From Streptomyces sp. I05A-00742 (lineage in GTDB: Bacteria; Actinomycetota; Actinomycetes; Streptomycetales; Streptomycetaceae), in contig NZ_JABETO010000011.1 in NCBI RefSeq assembly GCF_013055795.1, forward strand, positions 128,387-192,386: a DNA stretch of 64,000 bases. The letters run 5' to 3'. The translations under genes and the position numbers were made by a program. Every line of letters starts with the position of its first letter. Position 1 is the first letter of the stretch. Under the pieces are notes generated by a model. The model saw only the letters and a list, made by a program, of their open reading frames with translations. It was not told the origin of the DNA and did not search any database. This document shows, one piece after another, positions 20,393 through 31,664 of this stretch.

Positions 20393-21601
20393 TCAGTGTG
20401 TGGTCACCGGACGGGTGGTGGGGCGGTCGTCCTCCGCCGCCGGGTCGCCGTCGGGCAGGACGACCCGGACGCGGAACCCGTCGGCCAGCGGCTCCGCCGT
20501 GAACGTTCCGCCGAGGTGTTCGGCCCGCTCGCGCAGACCCGTCAGACCGTGACCGCCGGACGGCAGGGAAGGGGGTGCGGCGTCGGGGGAGAGGCCGTTG
20601 CGGATCTCGGCCACCAGGGCGGAGCGGCCCGCCAGTTCGCCGGGTTCCACGGTGACCGTCACCGGCGCGCCCGGCGCGTGCTTGCGGACGTTGGTCAGGG
20701 CCTCCTGGACCGTGCGGTAGAGGGTCTCCTCGACGGCCTCGGGCCACTTCCGGGAGTCGATCGCCGGTATGTCCCCGCGCAGGGTGGCGTCGAGGCCGCT
20801 GTTCCCGACGAGGTCGGGCAGCGCGTTCAGCCGGGGGCGGATCGCCGCGTTGCCCGGTACGGAGCGCAGGACGCCGACGAGGCCGCGCAGTTCCTGGAGG
20901 GCGGTGACGCCGAGGCCGCGGATCACCGAGGCGGTCTCCCGGGCGGCGGGCTCCTCCGCGGTGCGCTCCAGGGCGCCGGCCTGCACGGTCATCAGGCTGA
21001 CCTGGTAGGACACCACGTCGTGCATCTCCCGGGCCAGCCGCGCCCGTTCGCCGACGACCGCGCGTTCGGCGATCAGCTCGGCCTCCCGCCGATGGGCCCT
21101 GGACAACTCCTCGATGTGTGCGGCCAGTTCGCGCCGTGCGCGGCTCAGCTGCCCCATCGCCGTCGGCCCCGCCGACATCAGGGCGGAGGAGATGACGCCG
21201 AAGAGGAGCGCGTCCTCGGTGGGCCACACGCCGAACACCGACGGCCACCAGGGGCCGAGCGAGGCGGCGAAGAACACCAGGGCCCAGCCGTAGACCGCCC
21301 GGCGCCGCTCCAGGGACCGTGCCACCTCGAACATCGCCACCATGGGCGCGAGCAGCAGGTGTCCGGCGACGGCGACGGGCAGGGCCGTCACCAGGGCGGG
21401 GACGGGGAAGCGGCGCCGGAGGAAGAGCGCGCCGACCGTCACGCCGTAGAGGGCGACCTCCACCGTGCCGGCCAGCGGGCGCATGGCCAGCGCCTCGGCG
21501 GCCGTGACCGGGACGAGGGCCAGGTCCCTCACCAAGGTCTTCCGTGACGTGAGGTGCCGCAGGCGGGACGGGATCCGGGCCCGGATCCGGGGGAGGTTCA
21601 C
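20393..21601 (-). CDS. NarL-type two-component sensor histidine kinase
   Basis: This 402-aa membrane kinase starts at GTG 21601, coupled to the response-regulator stop. The same frame stays open upstream, but that part belongs to other genes. About four to six membrane helices occupy residues 20-150, with short loops and no large sensor domain. The HisKA_3 phosphoacceptor is in ARLAREMHDVVSYQVSLM (about residue 205), and the HATPase_c domain ends with GGHGLTGLRERAEHLGG. This intramembrane-sensing layout suits envelope or membrane stress, but the signal is not deducible. Confidence 0.9.
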   Translation of the reverse strand: MNLPRIRARIPSRLRHLTSRKTLVRDLALVPVTAAEALAMRPLAGTVEVALYGVTVGALFLRRRFPVPALVTALPVAVAGHLLLAPMVAMFEVARSLERRRAVYGWALVFFAASLGPWWPSVFGVWPTEDALLFGVISSALMSAGPTAMGQLSRARRELAAHIEELSRAHRREAELIAERAVVGERARLAREMHDVVSYQVSLMTVQAGALERTAEEPAARETASVIRGLGVTALQELRGLVGVLRSVPGNAAIRPRLNALPDLVGNSGLDATLRGDIPAIDSRKWPEAVEETLYRTVQEALTNVRKHAPGAPVTVTVEPGELAGRSALVAEIRNGLSPDAAPPSLPSGGHGLTGLRERAEHLGGTFTAEPLADGFRVRVVLPDGDPAAEDDRPTTRPVTTH

Positions 21602-22281
21602 GAGGAGCGGGCGGGGGCGCCGCCCGCCCCCGGGTCCGTGTCGAGGCGCACCAGCCCGTAGTGGTGGGCGAGCACCGCGGCCTGGACGCGGTTGGACGTG
21701 CCCAGCTTGGCGAGGATCGCGCTGACGTGGTCCTTCGCCGTGGCGGCGCCCATGAGCAGGGCGGCGCCGATCTCGGCGTTGGACTTGCCCAGGGCCAGCA
21801 GCGTCAGCACCTCCCGCTCGCGGTCGGTGAGGGCCGCGAGCCGGGACGGGGGGCGGCCCCCGCTGGAGCGCAGGTATCCGTCGACCACGCTGCCGGCGAC
21901 GGCCGGGGAGAGGATGGTCCCGCCGGCGGCGAGGATGCGTACGGCGCTGGCCAGCTCCTCCGGCACGGTGTCCTTCACCAGGAACCCGGACGCCCCGGCG
22001 CGCAGGGCGGGGGCGATGTGCTCGTCGCCGGAGAAGGTGGTCAGCATCGCCACCACGGGCGGCTCCGGCAGGGCGAGCAGCGGGCCGAGGACGGAGATCC
22101 CGTCCACCTCGGGCATGCGGATGTCGAGGAGGACGACGTCGGGGCGGTGGAGGGCGGCGAGCTCCACGGCCTGGGCGCCCTCGCAGGTCACCGGAACCTC
22201 GATGTCGGGTTCCGCCTCCAGAATGCTGCGGATTCCCGCGCGCAGCAGCTTCTCGTCGTCGACGACCATGACGCGGATCAC
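21598..22281 (-). CDS. NarL/FixJ-family response regulator
   Basis: This 227-aa DNA-binding regulator starts at GTG 22281, preceded by AGGAG with 8-nt spacing; two further GTG codons lie just upstream. The receiver domain shows the acidic pocket VDDEKLLRAG and the phosphorylated Asp in PDVVLLDIRMPEVDG (about residue 54). The LuxR-type HTH is at about 150-215 (LTLLALGKSNAEIGAALLMG, KDHVSAILAKLGTSNRVQA). It is co-transcribed with the kinase through a GTGA overlap. Confidence 0.92.
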   Translation of the reverse strand: MIRVMVVDDEKLLRAGIRSILEAEPDIEVPVTCEGAQAVELAALHRPDVVLLDIRMPEVDGISVLGPLLALPEPPVVAMLTTFSGDEHIAPALRAGASGFLVKDTVPEELASAVRILAAGGTILSPAVAGSVVDGYLRSSGGRPPSRLAALTDREREVLTLLALGKSNAEIGAALLMGAATAKDHVSAILAKLGTSNRVQAAVLAHHYGLVRLDTDPGAGGAPARSS

Positions 22282-22696
22282 TATCACCACTCCTGCGCTG
22301 GTACTGGTCAGGAAATATAACAACCGTCCGCCCGGTTCGAGGCCGCTGCCCCCGCCGACCGGCGGGGACGGAACCGACGGTCGGCGGATACCGGGGGGTG
22401 GCACGGGCTTGCCATCCTGAGTGCAGGGGGATGCGGTCCGCACCGTGTCGGACACACCGGAGGCGGGCAGGCGGCCGTGCAGCCAGGGGGGATGCACTGG
22501 CCGGGAGCCGTACGACCAGGGGGGACGTACGGGTCCGGGGGGCTGTGCTCGGAAGACGCCGGCCGCCCGCCTCCGGAATGAGCCCGCCCCGGCCGTGGTG
22601 CTTCCCCGCCCCCGATGGGGGTCGCCACCGCCGGGGCGCTCGGTCGTTCTCGCCTTCCCGGGAGCCCATGGGCCCGGGTAGGGCAAGCTGGGGCCC
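22282..22696. other. Divergent intergenic region, no gene seen
   Basis: This 415-bp region separates the two-component operon (minus) from the SDR gene (plus). The part at 22420-22550 contains several G-tracts (CAGGGGGATG, CCAGGGGGGATG, CCAGGGGGGACG) spaced about 30-60 bp. They read as an imperfect repeat or potential G-quadruplex on the plus strand. ORFs across it lack codon bias and recognisable motifs. Confidence 0.4.
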
Positions 22697-23386
22697 ATGG
22701 CAACACATGTGATCACCGGTGCCGGATCGGGCATCGGAGAGGCCCTGGCCGAGCGGCTGCTCGCCCGCGGCGACGAGCTGTACCTGTTCGCACGCGACGC
22801 GGGCCGCGCCAAGGAGCTGGCGGCCCGCTTCCCCGGCGCCCACACCCTCGTCGGTGACCTCGCCGACCCCGACCGGCTGTCCTGGGCGCTGAGCCACCAG
22901 ACACTTCCCGAGAGCGTCGACTCGCTGCTGCACGTCGCGGGCGTCGTCGACCTCGGCGGGGTCGGCGAGCTGACGACGAAGACGTGGAACCGCACGCTCG
23001 CGGTCAACCTCGTCGCGCCGGCCGAGCTGACCCGGCTGCTGCTGCCCCAGCTGCGGCTGTCGCGGGGCCACGTGGTCTTCGTGAACTCGGGGGCGGGGCT
23101 CAGCGCGGGGCCGAACTGGAGCGCGTACGCGGCGAGCAAGCACGGGCTCAAGGCGCTCGCCGACTCCCTGCGCGCCGAGGAGCACGGCCACGGCGTACGG
23201 GTGACCAGCGTCTACCCCGGCCGTACGGCCACCGCCATGCAGGCGAAGGTGCACCAGCAGGAGGGCAAGGAGTACGACGCCGGGAAGTGGATCGACCCGG
23301 GCTCCGTGGCGGCGACGGTGCTGCACGTGATCGACCTGCCCCGGGACGCCGAGATCAACGACGTCTCCGTCCGGCCGGGTTCCTGA
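22697..23386 (+). CDS. Short-chain dehydrogenase/reductase (SDR)
   Basis: This 229-aa NAD(P)-dependent oxidoreductase has the Rossmann motif ITGAGSGIGEAL at residues 5-16, an NxAG-equivalent LLHVAGV, the catalytic Ser in VFVNSGAG and Tyr-Lys in YAASKHGLKAL (about 140-150). It is short for the family (usually about 250) but has all catalytic residues. The substrate is unknown. ATG 22697 has no Shine-Dalgarno. The MarR gene follows by 22 bp. Confidence 0.85.
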   Translation: MATHVITGAGSGIGEALAERLLARGDELYLFARDAGRAKELAARFPGAHTLVGDLADPDRLSWALSHQTLPESVDSLLHVAGVVDLGGVGELTTKTWNRTLAVNLVAPAELTRLLLPQLRLSRGHVVFVNSGAGLSAGPNWSAYAASKHGLKALADSLRAEEHGHGVRVTSVYPGRTATAMQAKVHQQEGKEYDAGKWIDPGSVAATVLHVIDLPRDAEINDVSVRPGS

Positions 23387-23408
23387 AGTGCGGGCGTAGG
23401 GTGAGGTC

Positions 23409-23852
23409 ATGAACAGCGCAGCGGACACCGTGACGACCGGCGCCTCGATCCGGGACATCCGGCTCCTGGTCGTGGAGCTCGGCAAGCGGATGGACGCGCA
23501 CCGGCGCGCCCGGATCGCCGAGTTCGACCTCACCCTGACGCAGGCCAAGGCTCTGGAGGAGCTGGGGGATCCCAAGACGGCGCGCGAGTTGGCCGTCGTG
23601 CTCAGCTGCGAGCCGCCGAACGTCACCTACATCATGGACAAGCTGGAGAAGCGCGGCCTGGTCGTCCGTGAGCCGCACCCGCAGGACCGGCGGGCCAAGC
23701 GGCTCGTCCTCACCGAAGCGGGGCGGGAGATGCGGCTGAAGCTGCTGCGGCGGATGGGGCAGGACTCGCCGCTGGACCACCTCGCGCAGGACGACCTGAA
23801 CGAGCTGCGGGACCGGCTGTTCCGGGCCCTGGACGGGCCGGAGGACAGCTGA
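23409..23852 (+). CDS. MarR-family transcriptional regulator
   Basis: This 147-aa winged-helix repressor has an HTH and wing at about residues 50-105 (ELAVVLSCEPPNVTYIMDKLEKRGLV, then HPQDRRAKRLVLTEAG). The DRR-like wing motif is typical. ATG 23409 is preceded by TAGGGT plus exactly 6 nt, a leaderless arrangement, although a GAGG is also present. A DHA2 exporter follows, and its promoter contains GCTGTA half-sites, the likely target. It would respond to a small aromatic or drug-like ligand. Confidence 0.88.
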   Translation: MNSAADTVTTGASIRDIRLLVVELGKRMDAHRRARIAEFDLTLTQAKALEELGDPKTARELAVVLSCEPPNVTYIMDKLEKRGLVVREPHPQDRRAKRLVLTEAGREMRLKLLRRMGQDSPLDHLAQDDLNELRDRLFRALDGPEDS

Positions 23853-23861
23853 CGGCTCCCG

Positions 23862-23903
23862 CGGAAGCCCTCGGGACGGAAGCACGGGTCCCGGGGGCTT
23901 CCG
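23862..23903 (+). terminator. Hairpin between marR-type gene and exporter
   Basis: The arms CGGAAGCCC-t-CGGGAC and GTCCCG-g-GGGCTTCCG give a 15-bp stem with one T-G wobble and a 10-nt loop. It separates the MarR transcript from the exporter promoter. Confidence 0.75.
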
Positions 23904-23924
23904 TATAGCTTGAGTAAAGTTCGA

Positions 23925-23964
23925 GCTGTAACTATTGCCGCTGTAATCGATACAGCTTTAACGT
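23925..23964 (+). promoter_or_regulatory. Exporter promoter with GCTGTA operator sites
   Basis: An inverted repeat GCTGTA-ATCGA-TACAGC lies at 23940-23956, with an extra direct half-site GCTGTA at 23925-23930. TAACGT at 23959-23964 is followed by exactly 6 nt and the ATG at 23971, a leaderless -10. The palindrome sits directly in the -10/-35 spacer, an ideal place for repression by the adjacent MarR protein. Confidence 0.6.
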
Positions 23965-23970
23965 TCTTGC

Positions 23971-25398
23971 ATGATCACCGAAACCCGTATCCGCGCGGCG
24001 GCCCCGGCGGCCGCCCCCGCCACTCCCGCCGCCCCGCGGCGCCAGGGCCTCCAACTCCTCGCCCTGGCCCTCGGGTTCGTGATGGCCGTCCTCGACACCA
24101 CGATCATGAACGTCGCGGGGCCGTCCCTGCGCTCCGGACTGGACCTGTCCCTCTCCGGCCTCACCTGGGTGGTCAGCGGCTATATCCTCGTCTTCGCCTC
24201 GCTGCTCCTGCTCGCGGGCTCCCTCGCAAGCCGCTACGGGGCACGCAAGATCTATCTGACCGGGCTCGCGCTCTTCAGCGTGGCCTCGCTGATCTGCGCG
24301 ACCGCCCCCACGGCGGGTCTGCTGGTGGCGGGCCGGCTGCTCCAGGGCGCGGGCGCGGCCCTGTTCATGCCCAGCTCGCTGACCCTGCTGCTGGCCGCGT
24401 TCCCCGGGGCGCGGGAGCGGGCCCGGGTGCTCGGGCTGTGGTCGGCGATCGTCTCCACCGCGGCCGGCCTCGGCCCGGCGCTGGGCGGCGTGCTGGTCGA
24501 CGCGTTCGGCTGGCGGTCGATCTTCCTGATCAACCTGCCCTTCGGCATCCTCGGACTGATCCTGGCCCGCCGCGTCGTCACCGACCTCCCCGGCCGCCCC
24601 GGCTCGCTCGGCGCCGGCGGCCACGCCCTCGGCCTGCTGGCCCTGGCGGGGCTCAGCTACGGGCTGATCCAGGGGCCCGAGCGGGGCTGGGCGGACATCA
24701 CCGTGCTCGGCTCGTTCCTCGTGGCCCTGGCGGGCGCGGCGGGATTCGCCGCCCGTGAGCGGCGCGCCGAGGAGCGCATCCTGCCCAGTGGCCTCATCGC
24801 CAACTCCGGTTTCCGCGCGGCCGGCCTGATCGGCTTCCTCTTCAACTTCGGGGCGTACGGAGCACTGTTCGTCCTGGGCCTCTTCTTCCAGCAGGCCCGC
24901 GGTGCGAGCCCCCTGGAGGCCGGTCTGGAGATGCTCCCCACCCAACTCGTCTGGCCCCTCGGCAACATCATCTACACCCGCTACGGCCGCCGCCTGGGTA
25001 ACCGCGCCATCCTCGCCGTCTCGCTGGGCCTGGCCGCCGTCGGTATGCTCGTCCTGGCGCTCACCGTCTCGCCCGACATGCCCTACTGGGTCCTCGCGAT
25101 CGTCCTGGGCGTCCTCAACACCGGCATCGGCGTCGCCTCCCCGGCCATGACCGGCGCCCTGATGGACTCCGCCGGAGCGGAGCACGCCAACATCGCCAGC
25201 GCCTCCCTCAACGCCAACCGCCAGATCGGCAGCCTTGTCGGCATCGCCGTGATGAGCGCCCTCGTCGCCGGGATCGACGGCTGGTACGCGGGCATCGCGG
25301 TGATCTTCGCCGTGGCCGCCGCGGCGTACGCGGGCGGCGGACTGGCCGCCTGGCGGGGGCTGCGCACCCGGCAGCAGGGGGACCGCGTTCCGGCCTGA
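23971..25398 (+). CDS. DHA2-family drug/metabolite exporter (MFS)
   Basis: This 475-aa membrane protein has about 14 predicted helices. Family marks are VMAVLDTTIMNVAGPSL (helix 1, motif D1), WVVSGYILVFASLLLLAG, and the motif C type GLGPALGGVLVDAFGWRSIF at about residues 165-185. A short Ala/Pro-rich cytosolic N-tail precedes helix 1. It is a proton-driven exporter of unknown substrate, probably controlled by the upstream MarR. Its last codons lie within the first unit of the 21-bp tandem repeat. Confidence 0.9.
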   Translation: MITETRIRAAAPAAAPATPAAPRRQGLQLLALALGFVMAVLDTTIMNVAGPSLRSGLDLSLSGLTWVVSGYILVFASLLLLAGSLASRYGARKIYLTGLALFSVASLICATAPTAGLLVAGRLLQGAGAALFMPSSLTLLLAAFPGARERARVLGLWSAIVSTAAGLGPALGGVLVDAFGWRSIFLINLPFGILGLILARRVVTDLPGRPGSLGAGGHALGLLALAGLSYGLIQGPERGWADITVLGSFLVALAGAAGFAARERRAEERILPSGLIANSGFRAAGLIGFLFNFGAYGALFVLGLFFQQARGASPLEAGLEMLPTQLVWPLGNIIYTRYGRRLGNRAILAVSLGLAAVGMLVLALTVSPDMPYWVLAIVLGVLNTGIGVASPAMTGALMDSAGAEHANIASASLNANRQIGSLVGIAVMSALVAGIDGWYAGIAVIFAVAAAAYAGGGLAAWRGLRTRQQGDRVPA

Positions 25399-25453
25399 GC
25401 CCGCGGACGTCCGGCCTGAGCCCGCGGACGTCCGGCCTGAGCCCCCGGACGTC
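25391..25453 (+). repeat. Three 21-bp tandem repeats across the exporter stop
   Basis: Units start at 25391, 25412 and 25433; each reads CGGCCTGAGCCCGCGGACGT plus C, with one base changed in unit 3. The exporter TGA (25396-25398) is inside unit 1, so any expansion leaves the protein unaffected. The array abuts the promoter of the MetE-like gene. Confidence 0.9.
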
Positions 25454-25474
25454 CCGGATCGTTACCCTTCCGGG

Positions 25475-28773
<3,299 letters not shown>

Positions 28774-28946
28774 TGCCCGCGGGGCCAGTGGGCATGACCC
28801 CTACAGCGCGTACCGGACGGCCGCCCGAGGCCGGATCCTGTTCGCGCAACCGCTGCCGATCGCTGCCCGTCGTAGCCTTCTGCGGCCTACTGTTGAGATG
28901 TGCGCCTGCCGTGGCGCGGGTACCGCCGGCTGTGAGAGGGACGGGC

Positions 28947-31088
28947 ATGAAACCCACCGACAGCGCCGAACCGGCATCGCGGCTGCGCAGGGATCCACCG
29001 CCCGCGCTGCCGGTGCTCTGCGTCCCCCTCGCCCTGGTCGTCCTCGCCCTGGGGATCGGGCAGGTGGCCTCCGCCGGCCACGCCCTGTTCCCCGGCCGGA
29101 CGGTCGGCTGGTCCCTCGCCACCCTGACGGCCCTCATCGTCGCCCATCTGGTCGCGCTCGGCCGCGACCGGTGGTGGGGCGGCACCGGCTCCGGTGCCGC
29201 CCTCACCCTGGCCGTCCTGCTGCTCTACGGCTGGCTCCCGGCCGCCGTCATCAGCATCGCCGTCGTCACCTTCGTCGCCACCGCCCGGCGGCACCGGTGG
29301 CGCCAGGCGTTACTCCACTGCGCCGTCGACGTCCTCGGCGTCGCGGCGAGCGGCTCGGCCCTCGGGCTGCTCGGCGTCCACGCCTCCGTCGAACACCCCT
29401 GGCTCCCCGGCGGCTGGACACCCGCCGACGTCCCCCGGCTGGCGCTGACGGCCTTCGTCTACCTCACCGTCACCCGCGCCCTGCTCTGGCGCCACCTCGC
29501 CCCGCCCAGTTCGGGACTGACGAGCAGCGTCGCCCGCGCCGCCCTCCTGCGGCAGGCGCTCGTCGGCGGGGCGCTCCTCGGCATCGCACCGCTGATCGCC
29601 GTCGTCGCCGAGCACGCGCCGCTCCTGCTGCCGCTCTTCGCGGTCCCCCTCATAGCCCTCGACTCCACCCTGTGGATCGCCCACGCCCGCGCGGAGGAAC
29701 AGCTCCGCGACCCGCTCACCGGGCTGCCCAACCGGCAGTGGCTGCTCGAACGGACCTGGGCCGCGCTCGACGAGGCCGAACAGGCCGGCGAGCGGACCGC
29801 GCTCGTCCTCATCGACCTCGACCGCTTCCGGTCCGTCAACGACACCCTCGGCCACCTCGCGGGGGACCGGCTGCTGCTCCAGATAGCCGCCCGGCTCCGC
29901 GACGCGCTGCCCCGCGACGCGGAGGCCGCCCGCCTCGGCGGCGACGAATTCGCCGTCCTGCTCCCCGCGGTGGACTCCCTCACCAGCGCCCAGCGCGCGG
30001 CCCGCGGCCTCGTCGCCGCCCTCGGCTCGCCCCTCGACCTCGACGGGCTCACCCTCGTCCTGGAGGCCAGCGCCGGCGTGGCCGTCCACCCCGACCACGC
30101 CCTCGACGCCGAAGGCCTGCTGCGCCGCGCCGACGTGGCGATGTACCAGGCCAAGCGCGACCGCAGCGGCGTCGAGGTCTACGAGGCCCGCCGGGACGGC
30201 AACACCCCCGACCGGCTAGGGCTCCTGGGCGATCTGCGCCGCGCCCTCGACGCGGGCGACGTCGAGCTGCACTACCAGCCGAAGGTGGCCTTCGACGGCC
30301 ATGTCGAGGGCCTGGAGGCCCTGGTGCGCTGGGTGCACCCGGAGCGCGGCCGGGTCTCCCCGGACGAGTTCATCGCGATCGCCGAGTCGTCCGGGCTGAT
30401 GCCGCGCCTCACCGAGTACGTCCTGGAGACCGCCCTCGCCCAGGTCGCCCGCTGGCGCGCCATGGGCCTGGAAGTGCCGGTCGCCGTCAACGTCTCGCCC
30501 CGCGACGTCCACACCCCCGGCTTCGCCGGCTCCGTCGCGGCCCGCCTCGCCCGGCACGGCGTCCCGCCCGGCGCCCTCCAGCTGGAGATAACCGAGCACG
30601 TCCTGCTCGAAGACCCGCAGCGGGCCGCCGACGCGCTCGCCGGGCTCACCGGGCACGGCGTCAAGATGTCCCTCGACGACTTCGGCACCGGCTACTCCTC
30701 CCTCGTCCACCTCCGGCGGCTCCCCGTCAGCGAGCTGAAGATCGACCGCTCCTTCGTGGCCCGCCTCGCCATCGACAACGAGGACGCCGAGATCGTCCGC
30801 TGCACCCTCGATCTCGCCCACTCCCTCGGGCTCCTCGTCGTCGCCGAGGGTGTCGAGGACGACGAGACCTGGGAGCGGCTCCGTGACCTCGGGTGCGACG
30901 CGGTGCAGGGGTGGCTGGTCGCCGCCGCCATGCCGCCGGAGGAGACGACGGCTTGGCTGCGGCTGCGGGAGGGGGGCTGGCGGCGGGAGCCCGCCGCTGC
31001 CCCTGCCCCTGCCGAGGCGTCGCCCGCGCCGGCGCCGGCGCCCGCTCCCGCGGTGGCGGAGAAGGAAGCGGATCAGCCGGTGACGTAG
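28947..31088 (+). CDS. Membrane GGDEF-EAL c-di-GMP turnover protein (RmdB-like)
   Basis: This 713-aa protein starts at ATG 28947 with GAGAGGG 6 nt upstream. Residues 20-250 contain about six to seven membrane helices. A GGDEF domain with intact active site LGGDEFAVLL (about 331-335) and an EAL domain with intact motifs follow: GLEALVRW (about 456), VAVNVSPRD, LEITEHV, LDDFGTGYSS, LKIDRSF and VAEGVE. Both catalytic sites appear competent; S. coelicolor RmdB (SCO5495, from memory also next to ligA) is reported as a phosphodiesterase. The C-terminal 35 residues are Ala/Pro-rich and unstructured. It probably tunes c-di-GMP and so the timing of development. Confidence 0.87.
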   Translation: MKPTDSAEPASRLRRDPPPALPVLCVPLALVVLALGIGQVASAGHALFPGRTVGWSLATLTALIVAHLVALGRDRWWGGTGSGAALTLAVLLLYGWLPAAVISIAVVTFVATARRHRWRQALLHCAVDVLGVAASGSALGLLGVHASVEHPWLPGGWTPADVPRLALTAFVYLTVTRALLWRHLAPPSSGLTSSVARAALLRQALVGGALLGIAPLIAVVAEHAPLLLPLFAVPLIALDSTLWIAHARAEEQLRDPLTGLPNRQWLLERTWAALDEAEQAGERTALVLIDLDRFRSVNDTLGHLAGDRLLLQIAARLRDALPRDAEAARLGGDEFAVLLPAVDSLTSAQRAARGLVAALGSPLDLDGLTLVLEASAGVAVHPDHALDAEGLLRRADVAMYQAKRDRSGVEVYEARRDGNTPDRLGLLGDLRRALDAGDVELHYQPKVAFDGHVEGLEALVRWVHPERGRVSPDEFIAIAESSGLMPRLTEYVLETALAQVARWRAMGLEVPVAVNVSPRDVHTPGFAGSVAARLARHGVPPGALQLEITEHVLLEDPQRAADALAGLTGHGVKMSLDDFGTGYSSLVHLRRLPVSELKIDRSFVARLAIDNEDAEIVRCTLDLAHSLGLLVVAEGVEDDETWERLRDLGCDAVQGWLVAAAMPPEETTAWLRLREGGWRREPAAAPAPAEASPAPAPAPAPAVAEKEADQPVT

Positions 31089-31104
31089 GTGGGGGTGCCC
31101 CGGA

Positions 31105-31252
31105 CCCGCCCTTTCACCGTTTCTTGCAGGGGCTGCGCCCTCGCACCCCCGCGAAGCGCGCTGCGCGCGCTGTCCTCAAACGCCGGACGGGCTATCCAGC
31201 CCGTCCGGCGTTTGAGGACAACCGCGCGGAGCGCGGTTTCAGGGGGCGCGGG
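31105..31252. repeat. Composite intergenic repeat, copy 2 (full palindrome)
   Basis: The core at 31172-31219 is a perfect 22-bp stem beginning GTCCTCAAACGCCGG with an ATCC loop. It is flanked by CCGCCCTTTCACCGTTTCTTG on the left and GCGCGGTTTCAGGGGGCGCG on the right. It lies between the c-di-GMP gene and gatC, where it may also terminate transcription. Copy 3 at 56500-56631 is in the opposite orientation. Confidence 0.88.
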
Positions 31253-31365
31253 GCACCGGGACGGGGCACCCCACCCCGCCCACAGCGAATCCGTTTCGCG
31301 ACGACCGCACCCCGCGCCATAGGATTGGCCGCGAAACCTACACACTCCACCCTGAGGATCGCTGC

Positions 31366-31662
31366 ATGCCTGGCATCACGCGCGAGGAGGTCGCCCACCT
31401 CGCCCGGCTGGCGCGCCTGGAGCTGCGGGACGAAGAGCTCGATCACTTCGCCACCCAGCTCGACGACATCATCGGCGCGGTAGCCCGCGTCTCCGAGGTC
31501 GCCGACCAGGACGTCCCGCCGACCTCCCACCCGCTGCCGCTGACCAACGTCATGCGCCCGGACACCGTCCGTCCGTCGCTGACGCCCGAGGCGGCGCTCT
31601 CCGGCGCGCCCGCCCAGGAGCAGCAGCGTTTCAAGGTGCCGCAGATCCTGGGTGAGGAGTGA
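31366..31662 (+). CDS. gatC: Glutamyl-tRNA(Gln)/Asp-tRNA(Asn) amidotransferase subunit C
   Basis: This 98-aa subunit stabilises GatA on GatB. It has the typical [20 protein letters not shown]-terminus and a C-terminal tail with [20 protein letters not shown] 31366 follows GAGGATCGC. It heads the gatC-gatA-small gene-gatB unit that converts misacylated Glu-tRNA(Gln) (and possibly Asp-tRNA(Asn)) to the amidated forms in the cytosol. Confidence 0.95.
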   Translation: MPGITREEVAHLARLARLELRDEELDHFATQLDDIIGAVARVSEVADQDVPPTSHPLPLTNVMRPDTVRPSLTPEAALSGAPAQEQQRFKVPQILGEE

Positions 31663-31664
31663 CC

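Noticed and set aside
22308..22706. 132-aa minus ORF with Pro/Gly/Cys repeats
   Set aside because: No ribosome-binding site or codon bias; the repeats reflect G-tracts in the intergenic DNA.
21602..23626. Upstream open-frame extension of the histidine kinase (1077 aa)
   Set aside because: The kinase starts at GTG 21601, coupled to the response regulator; the extension overlaps real genes in other frames.
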